The translations under genes and the position numbers were made by a program. 64,000 nucleotides of DNA from Hoplostethus atlanticus (Eukaryota; Chordata; Actinopteri; Trachichthyiformes; Trachichthyidae): contig JAXDDX010000174.1 of NCBI GenBank assembly GCA_034670405.1, forward strand, positions 62,001 through 126,000, in the 5' to 3' direction. The notes beneath the pieces are model-generated. The model saw only the letters and a list, made by a program, of their open reading frames with translations, did not search any database and was not told the origin of the DNA. This document shows, piece after piece, positions 53,801-64,000 of this stretch (within the stretch, counting starts at the first letter, position 1; each line of letters begins with the position of its first letter).

Positions 53801-55499
53801 CGTCGATGCAGCTCCTACTGGCAGCCTTTGGCATCATGTTTGCTTTCAGTCAGATACAGTTGGACCATAATTAGACATGTCGCTTCCTGTACAAAGATCT
53901 CCCTGTGTAATATTAATCATGTGAGGATAAAGTTGTAAATCCTTCCTCTTCGGAAATTCCCCTCTTTTATGTATCCTCAAAATGGAGAGAGGGGATTGGT
54001 TTAATCAGATGTCAGCAATGTGGGAAGCTACATGGGGCTTGAAATCTGCAAGTGATAAGGAGTTGATCTAGTTTTTTTTCTTTTCTTCTCTGAGGCCAGC
54101 ATAGAAAAAACAAAATAAGATCATATACGATAACTTGAGTAACTCCCGCATGCCCTGATGACCTATCTCCACTTTGTGAAATATCTTTCTATGATGATTT
54201 AGAAAAATATTATGAGTAGATTTCCTGGGGTATTTAGTGAAATTAGTTCATCTTCATGGCGTATCATGGCATATAAAATGCTGCAGAATAATATTTTTGG
54301 TTTCCCGGCATTCATTTTCTTTCTCTAAATTATACCATTCGTCATACACTCATTATAAAGACAGTCAATTTTGAACCAATTCCAATTGCCTCTAATTTCA
54401 AAACTGAAATGATACAGGATGCACATTTTTCATCTCCCTGACATCCAGTGACTTTATTATTGTATGTATTATTGCCTGGCTCTAGATGAATAAATACAAA
54501 GACGAGTCAACATAATTCACATTTTTAGATAAAGTTTCCAGCTGGGCCTCTGAGTTATCGAAATCAAAGTCAAACAAACTGCATGTTGACTTTTTTTAAT
54601 CAACTGAATTTTCAATATGTTCACAATTTGTCCTTTGAGGAGTTGTTTATTTCATACTGAGGAGTAACATGTAGGTAACGCAACCAATCAGAGTGATCAT
54701 TTTAAAGAGCTAGTAAGTACATGCACACCAAGCCATAGGCTACAACATTGACATGTTATGTGCTTCTCCTTAATCAAGTTGTAAGTACAACAGAATTATT
54801 CTACATTCATCACGGACACCTAAGCTGTCACTGCTGTTTAATGAGTATCAATTAAGCTGTTTCAATAGACTAGCTCAGCACATACTGTAGACACAAACAG
54901 CCAAGGCATAAAGAGCACACCAATAAGGAACAGCTATTGTGGTGTTATATTTGTGTTGCAACACAAGCAAGCGCTGCACATTTTTAGTGCGACTACAATG
55001 AGAGAAAGCCCAGGCGTGTTGAGGTTCAGAACACACACAACTACACAGGACAGTTTTAAACATGTCTGTATACTTAGAGGTTCAACACTTTAACATGCTT
55101 ATTCACTGTGTTTGAACATTTATGAATTTCTCAATTCAACAATGAATTTCTCAACAATGGCTTGAACCTACAGTCATCTTTCTCAAGGAAGTATTCATTC
55201 ATCCTTTTTATTTCTCAGCAGAACAGAAAACTGCTGTTCAGCACGTGCTTATGCAGAGGCTAATATTGTAAATGCATACTATAAGTCATTTGTCAAAATA
55301 GAGAATTCATGTAATCTTTTCATTTATTTTTGCCAATGTTTTTTGAGACTGTTATTATATAACAAATAAAGATAAATCACTAAAAAAGGAAACCCACTAG
55401 CGGATAGTCAGATTAATATCGGTGAACTGTATTTTTATGCTTATTAATTACAAGCATAATTAATTCCATGGTAAATGAAAGTCTATTTTTGGGTGAGTA

Positions 55500-56090
55500 G
55501 AGTGAAAATGGCTAAATTGCCACCCATGGTGTCAGTGTTCATATGTTTCGTTCATATTCCCTCCCATAGGGAAAAACAAACTATATATTCTTAGCACTTT
55601 CCATTCAATTTTCCATTAAAACTATCTTTTGCTGTGTAATAAATCACCAGAACTATAAAATGAGCCCTGTACTTTTTAAAAGCTCTACTAATAAAGAGGC
55701 GAAGTCTGATGTAAGTGCGTAGGCTGTAAAGTTCGCATTTCCACCATTTGGTGTGTAGCGCAAACTCTATTTTTGCCTTTTCTTGCAAATCCCACTCATA
55801 TCACCAAATGGTGGAAATGCGATCTACACACCAAATGGTGTAAAGTTCGCAATTCCACCATTTGGTGTAATGGTGATGTCATAAAGGCGATGACAGTGGA
55901 TGTATTTCAACCCCCGGAAGAAAACGTAGTATATCTTGTGGGTCCGTTCAACACAGCCCTTACTTATGGCATTTTTCGAAAATCCCATTCATATTTCCCA
56001 TAGGGATTTTGGACGACACACCAAATGGCTGAGGTGCTTAAACTATGACATACAAAATGATGCAAAATGACGACTTCTGCTTACGGCCTC
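55500..56090. repeat. Nested palindromic repeat, likely unclassified MITE
   Basis: The 12-mer CACCA(AA/TT)TGGTG occurs four times (55742-55753, 55802-55813, 55829-55840, 55856-55867) with a degenerate fifth copy at 56018-56029. A 21-bp arm at 55733-55753 is exactly inverted at 55802-55822. A 29-bp unit at 55726-55754 is repeated directly at 55840-55868 with one mismatch. Diverged copies of AAATCCCA(C/T)TCATAT flank the core (about 55786 and 55980), and TTCATATTCCCTCCCATAGGG occurs near 55551. The pattern fits a foldback or MITE element with internal duplication. Confidence 0.55.
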
Positions 56091-57639
56091 TGTAAAATAA
56101 TTAGAAGGCTGCAGTTTACCACCCAAATCAGTGTCTTTATTAAGAGAAGACTTGGTTAGCAGACAACAGACACAGCATTAACTAAACATGGAACAATTAT
56201 CTAGATCACTACACTGGTAAACACAGTAAATATCCATTCAAAATCTACGTATTTCAATTGTTCCTCTATGTGTTTGTTTGTTAATGATGCTTTAGCTCTT
56301 CCAGGGAAAAGCCTTGAAATGATTATTGAAAAAAGGATTGGACTTAAAGGTGTTTAGATGGAGTTAATTAGAGGGGTAATTATGGAGCTATAGAAAACCA
56401 TCCAGTTTTCAAGTGTTTATTTTATTTTTAAAACAGCAGGCCTATAAGACAGACGTGTATATAATTATGTATGTGATCAAAACATCATATATGAGAATCC
56501 TCTTGCGTTGCAATACGAGGGAATTTGGAAATGCTTCATTTTGCTTTGACTGGTTGATTAATGAACTAAATCGTCTGACTGATTCATTTGCCAGATACAT
56601 TTAAGCTTAAAACAAAGTGGAAAATGTTCATTACAAATCAGTACATTCTTAATTTGTTTGTAACAAGAGGTGCATGTCCAAGCATTGTGCTGCTGGAGTG
56701 TGATTGAACTGTACCAAGTGTGAAAGCCTCCATTTGACCTACGCAGAGAGAAAGGAGAGCATAGGCCAGCAAGGTCAACTGAGCCGGTAGAACATTGACT
56801 TGATTCATCAAATTACGTCCTATGTAATTGCACTGCATGACGACTCATAAACCATGTAGCCTATAAAGCTGTCGGGAAGCCATCAGCCTCACGCTAAATG
56901 AAGTAACAAAAGGTGCAAGGTTCACAACTTCGCACAGTGCTGGAGTAGGGTGTCCAAAAGCACTTCCTTTAGACATAACCTCACCATGTTCGGTCATTGG
57001 ATTCTTGAGGCGGGTGTCTGTGGAGGTCTGTTGTGGATATCAAAACACTGAACCGAGCCCCGACTCTCCATTTTGAAGTTTGTTTGCTAGCTCATTAGTT
57101 ACATTGCAACTCTCAGTGGGCATCCCCTGTAGGGGCCGTTTCCAACCCCCTCGGGATCAGCTGGGTCGAGTGACTTATGAGCTCCCTTTCTTGTTGGGTC
57201 TGGTGTTAAAGGGAAAATAACCGTGATCATATTTCCTTCCTCAACAAATGGGATTTTTACAGGTGGCTAATCGTTTTTTCTTTGGCTTCGACTAATCAGC
57301 TTTATAGTGACGGTAGATATTGAGTTGAGTGGTGACAATTATTAGTGTGTCATTAGTAGCCAAAAGGTTGCAGCTCCAAACAGTAACGATGCTTATGTTC
57401 CAAATCAGCCATACTATCACAGCTTTCTTTATAATCGCAGGAGCTGTTGTCGAAAAATGGAACGATTATACTTGAAAACAGAAACTTAACAACGAACAAT
57501 CCTTCAAATCTGCGTCACATCTGAATGCATATTTAGCAGACTGACCTCTCTGAGACTCGTGGAGCATGCAGTGTGAAGGCAGTTTACCTTTGTAATTGTT
57601 ACAGATCACACCATTAGCACAATATTGTCATAGCTCCTG

Positions 57640-57870
57640 CTCCTGCAGTCAGTAGCTGCTGAGGGTTAATTTGCATAATAAATCTTAATTGAAGCTCATT
57701 AAGGATTTGATAAGAAGCAAATCAGGTACACCGCGGATAACTTAAGATTAATGTTTTCTCTATTTTTTGGCGCTCCCATATTCAGGAACATTCCTTGATT
57801 TCTGTAAAGGATTAAATTAAACATCTATACATTTTGCATCATTCTCCTGCACATGATGTGAATTTAACTT
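57640..57870. promoter_or_regulatory. Intronic enhancer-like block rich in homeodomain/POU sites
   Basis: The block contains an exact octamer ATTTGCAT (57669-57676) and closely spaced TTAAT/ATTAA cores (GGTTAAT, CTTAATTGAAG, CATTAAGG, AGATTAATG, GGATTAAATTAAA), plus a TGATAAGAA GATA-type site. This composition is unlike the neighbouring intron sequence and typical of conserved noncoding elements near patterning genes. It is about 5.7 kb into the intron on the tshz2 strand. Confidence 0.35.
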
Positions 57871-57999
57871 GATTTAAATCAAATGAAATTAAATTTTTTA
57901 ACAGACTGAATCAAAGATGAAATCTAAATTACGATGACTCCCTTTACCTTTGCAGTTAAATAAGCATCCAAAGTACTCTTGAATAAAAGGAAGCTCATG

Positions 58000-60900
58000 A
58001 CCCACATCCTGGTCTGATGGTTTTGAAACTGTCCAGGTTTTTACCCTGAATGAAGGCTTAGATGATACGGCGACCTCTTTCAAAAGCATCTGAGGTTAAG
58101 TAACTTGATCCAGCAGTGATTGTTTTGAACAACCTCGTAACCATATGGCCAGCATGTAGGCCCTCTGACTGACTATACATTTAGGTCATCAACTGCAAGA
58201 TGGATGTGCTCACTTACGTCGTCTTGACTTTGTATGGAAAGAATATGCCGTGTTCTTCACAAAATAGGTGAAGATGTTGCAAACTGCAGTAGGAATGCGT
58301 ATCGTGTTCTTACAGAAATACATTGCACATGAAGTGCCGTGCATTTTACCATAAACATGCCTCCTCCATGTAATCAATACCAGGCCCACACTGTTACTGT
58401 ATTAACAATAAGCTTCCCTCGCATTTTTATCCTTTAAGTCCATACAAATGAACTACCCAAGCTATAAAGTCTCCTCCCCATTTCGCTCTCTAAATCATTA
58501 TATCTGTAGGGACCTGGACAAAATACCGTAACATAATTTCTTTTGTACTTGGGATGTCTAGCAGAAATAATGAGTTTTAGCCTGCTTGCAATAAACTCTC
58601 CCAATATTCTAGTTATTGTCAGACTTAATGAGGAAAAAAAATCATAACAAGAAATAGTCCTTTTTCTGCAGTGATGATCACATGGAAACATTATCCACAT
58701 GAATCACCCCAACGGCATATCAAATTGTGTCATTTGCCTGGAAACTAGTGCAGGTCTCAGAGGGAAGGCAAGGTGAATGAGCAGTTGCTGTAGAGAGGTG
58801 CAACACTGCACAGGCACTTGCCTTGAGACCAATCATAACAGCGTTTTGTTTTTTTTTCCACACAGGAGAGCGAAGAGCGGAGGAGAGAGATCACTGTGCT
58901 GGAGGGCACAGGAGTCTTGGTTCTTATCACCTAGACAGTGCACCACCCTGTCTGCCTCTCACACAAACAAAAGCCTTCCCAAACTATTAGCTATCTACAC
59001 CTGTCACCTAACTGGCATGCAGGAGAAAATGCAATGAGATCACACTAAAACCACCTGATATTACTTTTTTTTTGTTTTACTGTTGTAAGAATATACAGCA
59101 TGGAAACTAGCTGATGAGGAGAAAGTTATTAAGGGGTATCTCTATGGGGAGCACTTCCAAGTCAGAAAATTGCAAGCATTGCAGCAAAGTGTAAGTATTT
59201 GGTATGGTGTACTCATAAGCCAACAGAAAATTCAAAGCTGGGTTTGATCAAAACACAACTTTTGCGTTGTTGACATCAACCCGGAGAGATACAAAGAAAA
59301 AGACTCCGATTTAATGCCCACTCATGACGACATCACTTGGTAACCTAATAGATTTTATTCTGGGCAGAATTCTCTGCAAGAAAGCGAGGTTGGGTTAGAC
59401 AAACTGAGGCAGCGACCAAATGTTCCTCCAACCTCAACAGTGTGTACCGTTCAGATAGATGGATGTTGAGAGTCGTGGCGTTTGCAAAAATTACTCAAAA
59501 ATGAAAGTGATTAATACATTTTCGTAAATATGTATGAAGCGAAATATAAGCCATATAGTTAGCATGCAGTAGGTGCTTGCGTGTATTCTGGTCGCCGTAT
59601 GGCTGTTCAGTTACAGCCTAGAAAGTGCACCAGAGTGCTTCATTCACGTCCATGTGCGGACATGCTGAGAACTCAATTCGCAATATGACAACCCAAGGAT
59701 CAAAATGATCAAAATGACAGGCGGAAAATATTGATTAGCAAGGAATTATTTTTGCCTTGTTGTTTTCATCTGTTGTTTTTGTATTGTTTATTTGTTTTTG
59801 GACTGACTACTCATTCACACAGAATAGCAGTTTAAATAACTGGAGTCTGTGAATTGCACATTACGTTATTACAATAGTCCTCCATCTGTCATTCTGATAA
59901 TTCTACTGTAAACCTGATTACTTCTATACTAAACTTATAACACTCGATGAGTACCTCCGGTTCCTGCGGTAAATCAATTTGGGGGGTATGGAGTAGCTTA
60001 GAATGGCAAAAATGAGTGCCGTCACACACCCTTGATTGAAAAAATTATCATTACCATTATCATCATCATACAGTAGTTATCAGAGATCAGATGTAGCCTC
60101 CAAGATACCATCTACCGAATCACAAATTCCTTCCCTACTTCAAATTCCTAAATTCTTTAAATTGGTACAGAGAGTGTGTGATTCCCTTTTTTTGGTTTTC
60201 AATTGAAAACAATGGTTCAAACAACTGAAGCAAATCAGAAAAAAATAATAATAGTGTCTTAAAAGGGTATAGACAAAAAGGATAGTGAGGTAACACAAAA
60301 AAACACAAGAGGGGGTAATCTGGTATGAAAAATAGGACACCCTTGAATTTGGTACCATTTTCATTCAAGGTTTTGTCATTCAAAATGGACTTCCTTTTTT
60401 ACCTAAACTGGATAAACAACATCTGCCTTGATCGTAGGATGTTTCCAGAACAAACCACTTAGGAGGAATTTCAGCTAGCCAATTCCCACAAGCTGCTGTC
60501 AGTCACTAGCTGGCACTGCAACACTTAATGCCTTTGTCTGTTCTCCAATTTATCTTGTTAACAGCAAATTGGGCTAACGGTTTGAGGAACAGAGCTATTG
60601 TAAAAAAAAAAAAACTGGTAAGAGAAATACTTCCACAGCCAAAAAATAACATATGGCCCCCTTCACTCAAAAATGCATTTTGTGCACTTATAGGGCTTTA
60701 CGTTTACACCATATATAAAACCTGATACATACATTTCATACTGGAATTCCTAGCCTCGCGTCCCCCTGTCTCAGTGATGCTTTCTCAGTGATAAACCCGA
60801 AGGTTTAGTGCATCCTATCACATACCATAGAGTAATTGGCATTTTAAATTACCATACACTCAATGCATGCAGAGGAAGTAAATCAAATACAACTGGCCTT

Positions 60901-61370
60901 TACGTGCATGTCTGTGGTCTCAAGTTTACAAATATGCCTATTAATAATACAATTCCCGTAGGAGAAAAGAAGCACCCTGGATACCAAATGTCCTCTGAAT
61001 TAATGCTATAGCTGGGAATGGTCTTTTTTTAACAATGCCTTGCAAAATAGTATTTCCACTGAGAGGGATACTGCATCTTTAAGAGCCCTACAAAAAAAAT
61101 GAAACCTATTGCTTTGCATCTTCCATGGTCTTATTTCAATACTCCTCTCTCCTTGTTCCCCCTCCACACATCATTAAACATATTATTATAACATGACTGT
61201 CAGCCTGCGTCTCTCTTCGCTCCATTCTTGCTCTGCCAGGTAATCAATTTGTCGTCACTCTCTGTAACCCCAGTAAAGTCATCAAGTGAAATGAGTTACA
61301 GCTGCAAAGAGCCTTCAAGAATACAGAAAAAAAAAGAACGCGAGAAAAATGACAACACAGCCCAGGAATA
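58000..61370. other. Intron 1, exon 1-proximal part
   Basis: Unique AT-rich sequence with short homopolymer runs. No coding or RNA feature was recognised. Confidence 0.5.
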
Positions 61371-61379
61371 TTCCACCGC

Positions 61380-61625
61380 TTGATAGCACATCCCAGGTCT
61401 TGAAGATGAAATATTAATGCACAATTTGTTTATCTGCAGGCCCACATCTCTCCAGTGCCGAGCTGTTAATTTTCTATCGGCACAGACAACGGATCAGTCA
61501 GTCATGAACTCTTCACAGCCATTACCGGGAGACATTTTGATTAAGTATTCCTAATGTAGTGGATAGGAAAGAATGAAAACACTCTGCCTGCCAACTTTTG
61601 ATTGACCATTAAGCCACTGATGAAT
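61380..61625. promoter_or_regulatory. Intronic enhancer-like block with forkhead and homeodomain sites
   Basis: The block has a forkhead-type TTGTTTA (61426-61432), TTAATTTTC, AATATTAATG and TTTTGATTAAG cores, and a TTTTGATTGACC near-match to PBX/MEIS. It is complex in sequence, free of simple repeats and has no open frame, which suits a conserved noncoding element about 2 kb from exon 1. Conservation is not shown here. Confidence 0.3.
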
Positions 61626-62335
61626 GTGCCTGTCAAAGAGGAGACAATTACCTCAACAATGAAGAAACTCTTCTGGAAAGCTTATTTCTCTATAGGGCTG
61701 ACACATTTACCAGAGTACAGGCGAGGCAGCTGAGAGCGTGTAAAGGGATCACTTAGGCATCTTCTCAAAAGTTCTCTGAATAATAGTGGGGACATTGTTT
61801 TTAAGAAAAGGGGATTGTGGAGGCTGAGATGTGGGAAAAATATTTTGTATGTGACTGTATGGGGATGAGTGTGTGTGTGTGTAAACTGAGAGTGTGCCGG
61901 GCAGATAAGGGTCTCAGTATCTTAAGCGGGTATAAAGAGACGCCATTATTGGCAGAGAACAATCACCATCTGGTTGCTACATCCGCAACCATAATAAAGA
62001 CTGATAACTTCTCAACACACCACAACCAAGTAATTGCATCCTCATACGGTAAAATACCCTTGATCAATCTCGTTTTAATCTTCCAACTTCGTCATAGTGA
62101 GCCTCTGTTTTGGGGACATTATAATGAATGTGAAATAACCGAGCGGTTGACACTTTTGAAAAGAAGGTCAAGGGTAATGCTTTTTTTGTGACCTTGGGAA
62201 TTTAAGAATTTCTTAAAAAGAAGAAGAGGCATTGTTAGGAATGAGTATAAACTGGGGATAAGGTTAGGGATATATTTAGTTTCTTATAAGGAGGAGCAGT
62301 ACTGTCGGGATTCAGGTCAAAATGTATTACATGAT

Positions 62336-62360
62336 CACACACGCACACACACACACACAC
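62336..62360. repeat. (CA)n microsatellite
   Basis: A CA run with one CG unit. Confidence 0.92.
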
Positions 62361-62646
62361 TGACACAATAGCCCAAACAGTTTACAACTTACTCCAAAGG
62401 TCATGTAACTTTATGAGGCCCCCCTTGAAGGAGACCATATTACTGATCTTGCTTAGCTCCACAAAGTGCATCTCGTGCTTATTTAACACGCAAACAGCGT
62501 ACTGCACTTAAATAAAGGAAACAGGGGGGTATATGCTGTGGAAGCTTACTGCTATTAGCCTACTACACAACTAAAAGTTAAATCCGAGAGAAAATGTGTG
62601 CGCGTGAGAGCGTGCGCGTCTCCCTACCCTCGCCAGCATGGATGGA

Positions 62647-62651
62647 GTGTG

Positions 62652-62694
<43 letters not shown>

Positions 62695-62700
62695 TGTGTA
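62647..62700. repeat. (GT)n microsatellite
   Basis: A GT run of about 25 units with one CGT interruption, about 900 bp from tshz2 exon 1. Confidence 0.95.
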
Positions 62701-63123
62701 ATCCATTCTCCATTTGTCCATAAGATATTAAGAGTTCATACAGAGTTCATCTGTTTCGGATACCGGATCCTCATCTTTTAGCTTTCCCTGTTTCATGCGG
62801 GTCCGACACGGTTAGGAAGATTTTAACTTGCTGTAAATAAAACCTAAACTTTTTGATGAATGAAAGAATAGATGGTATGACACACGAAATGTTACGAATA
62901 ATGAAGGGAAACTGACAACCGAAATTGCCTTTTACTATTTACTATTAATTCTCTTTCCTGGTCTTTTTTGTATTATTTTTACCAACCAGATTTACATGAA
63001 AAGTTTCCGCCTGTGCCTTTAGTCATATTTAGCCCTCAGCGCTAAATATGCTTTGGAGAAGCAGCTTGTGATGCTGCAACTTCTTATCACCCCCCATTGT
63101 TTTAACGTTTGACTTTCTTATAG

Positions 63124-63474
63124 CAGTGGTTCCCAAAGTGTGGTCCGGGGACCCCATGGCGTCCCTGGAAGGATTTCAGGGGGTCCCCGGTGAAATCAGG
63201 AGTAGTTTAAATTTCACTATTATTTCACTCTCTACACGTTAGCGATGAGAGATTGTATAAGGATGACTGTTTTCATCGGGTTTCACTCCCCCGCTGTGGT
63301 TACCTCCCCACCTCCAGTATATACAGTTATATAACTCTGTATTTAATCATAAAATAACTACAAAAATCCTCACAGATGGGGTTCCTCGGGACAAAATCCC
63401 ACTAAATGGGGGGTCCGGTGTCTAATGCGTGTCTATTTGGAGGTCCTTGACATGAAAAAGTTTGGGAAACGCTG
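63124..63474. mobile_element. hAT-type MITE (351 bp) inside tshz2 intron 1
   Basis: The left end reads CAGTGGTTCCCAAAGTG. The right end, read on the other strand, is CAGCGTTTCCCAAACTTTTT. These are imperfect terminal inverted repeats of the CAGNGGTTCCCAAA type used by hAT (Charlie-like) elements. The flanking 8-mers, TCTTATAG at 63116-63123 and TCTCACAG at 63475-63482, match at 6 of 8 positions, as expected for an aged 8-bp hAT target duplication. The interior has no coding sequence, so it is non-autonomous. It lies in the intron with its near end 101 bp from the exon 1 donor. Confidence 0.75.
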
Positions 63475-63575
63475 TCTCACAGGCTAGACTCCGGTAGAAT
63501 AACAATAAATACACATGTATATAGCCTACCAATGTTACGCACATATTGAAGATATTGTAAAAACAAATCCCTTAC

Positions 63576-63615
63576 CCGCAGCCCGTTTGGGCGCCTGCTG
63601 TTTCCTCCGTGGCAT
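63576..63615 (-). CDS. tshz2: tshz2 coding exon 1 (MPRRKQQAPKRAA plus one base)
   Basis: This 40-nt coding segment starts at the ATG at 63615-63613 and reads MPRRKQQAPKRAA, the invariant N-terminus of vertebrate teashirt proteins and identical to the TSHZ2 version as I recall it. It ends with a single G before a GTAAG donor at 63575-63571, so the intron is phase 1. Joining that G to the TG that opens exon 2 makes a Val codon and keeps the frame into YMPDDDTV. Mammalian TSHZ2 has Gly there, which fits the same phase. The start has G at -3, a fair Kozak context. With exon 2 the protein is 1026 residues. The exon is too short to stand out as an open frame and was found by reading upstream for the family N-terminus. 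Confidence 0.94.
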
Positions 63616-64000
63616 TTCTGGAGTCGCAGTTCACTACTGTGCCCAGGTGAAATCTGTATGCGGGCTAAGATAGTCCATGCAGAGAGAGAGAGAGTCTTTA
63701 TTTCGGGTCTCAGAGTACTTCAGTCTCTCTCTCACTAAAAATCCAGTTGTACAGGAATCGCTGTCAGGGAAAAAGCAGATGTTAAATGCGGGCTTGTTCT
63801 TTCACCTTCTTCTTCTTCCTCCTCCTGTGGGGGGCGAGTCGTCTTCTTTCACCATCCGTGTTTGCCCATCAATGCTACGTATATGCTGATCGACGTCTGT
63901 CAGTCAGTCGATCGTTCAGTTTTTCGGTTGTCTAATACGCGGGGAGAAGCGCGCGAGGCGTTTGGTAGTGGTACGGTTTGTTACGCACGGTGCAGGCGAG
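63616..64000 (-). promoter_or_regulatory. tshz2: tshz2 5' UTR and/or proximal promoter (partial)
   Basis: On the minus strand this sequence leads into the tshz2 ATG. Its far end (about 63935-64000) is rich in CpG and GC, including a CGCGGGG/GCGCGCG stretch, as expected near a CpG-type promoter. Three short upstream ORFs precede the main ATG: 63849-63869 (6 codons plus stop), 63802-63855 (17 plus stop) and 63634-63678 (14 plus stop). A TTTTTCCCTGACAG tract ends at 63761 and could be a splice acceptor, in which case transcription would start outside the window. I see no clear TATA box. The transcription start cannot be placed from sequence alone. Confidence 0.6.
63634..63869 (-). other. Cluster of three short upstream ORFs before tshz2
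   Basis: Reading toward the tshz2 start there are three ATG-initiated ORFs: MGKHGW-stop (63869-63849), a 17-residue ORF ending in four arginines (63855-63802), and MDYLSPHTDFTWAQ-stop (63678-63634). The first two overlap in different frames. The last stops 18 nt before the main ATG. If this stretch is transcribed they would be expected to reduce initiation at tshz2. That role is inference from general upstream-ORF behaviour. Confidence 0.4.

Larger units (their letters stand above)
50970..55490. other. Intron 1, part between the CA repeat and the palindromic repeat
   Basis: No gene recognised. It has a CAGG tetranucleotide repeat (52487-52518), two CA runs (53199-53236) and a 13-bp tandem duplication (53775-53800). 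The part at about 51.3-52.4 kb is GC-richer than its surroundings for no evident reason. Confidence 0.5.
30306..63575 (-). other. tshz2: tshz2 intron 1 (33,270 bp, phase 1)
   Basis: The intron runs from the GTAAG donor next to exon 1 to the pyrimidine-rich acceptor before exon 2. Vertebrate TSHZ genes share this layout of a tiny first coding exon, one very long intron and one large last exon. I found no nested gene: open frames inside are short, low in complexity or without a recognisable domain. The intron contains microsatellites, G-rich runs, a palindromic repeat at 55.5-56.1 kb, an hAT MITE at 63.1-63.5 kb and several blocks dense in homeodomain-type sites. These make it a likely home for tshz2 enhancers, though that is inference. 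Confidence 0.92.

Overview
This 64 kb window is vertebrate chromosomal DNA, almost certainly from a teleost fish. It has long AT-rich noncoding stretches, many di- and tetranucleotide microsatellites, fish-type DNA transposon remnants (PIF/Harbinger-like and hAT-like), and one large-intron developmental gene. There is no bacterial, phage or plasmid content and no CRISPR array. I saw no intact mobile element and no recognisable retrovirus or LTR element.

The only gene I can support fully is tshz2 (teashirt zinc finger homeobox 2), on the minus strand. Its coding sequence has two exons. A 40-nt first coding exon (63576-63615) encodes the family N-terminus MPRRKQQAPKRAA plus one base of the next codon. 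A 3041-nt second exon (27265-30305) encodes the rest. Joined across a phase-1 intron of 33,270 bp (30306-63575) they give 1026 residues, close to the about 1034 of the mammalian protein as I recall it. The protein has three teashirt-type zinc fingers, a CtBP-binding PIDLT motif, an atypical homeodomain and two C-terminal zinc fingers. The sequence right of exon 1 (63616-64000) is 5' UTR and/or promoter and carries three short upstream ORFs.

Positions 1 to about 26550 are the 3' flank of the gene, a gene desert with no supportable host gene. It holds microsatellites, a decayed DNA transposon region (about 20772-22290) with a Myb/SANT-like exon on the minus strand and a MADF-like fragment on the plus strand, a possible promoter with a mini-exon near 17.6-17.8 kb, and an enhancer-like block near 9.0 kb with an exact PBX/MEIS decamer. 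A probable 3' UTR with two poly(A) signals lies at about 26555-27264.

The 33 kb intron has no further exon that I can support. It contains simple repeats, runs able to form G-quadruplexes, a nested palindromic repeat at 55.5-56.1 kb, two blocks rich in homeodomain, POU or forkhead sites (57.6 kb and 61.4 kb), and a 351-bp hAT-type MITE (63124-63474) 101 bp from the exon 1 donor. The layout fits a transcription factor gene controlled by distant enhancers, but only a cross-species alignment could show which blocks are really conserved.
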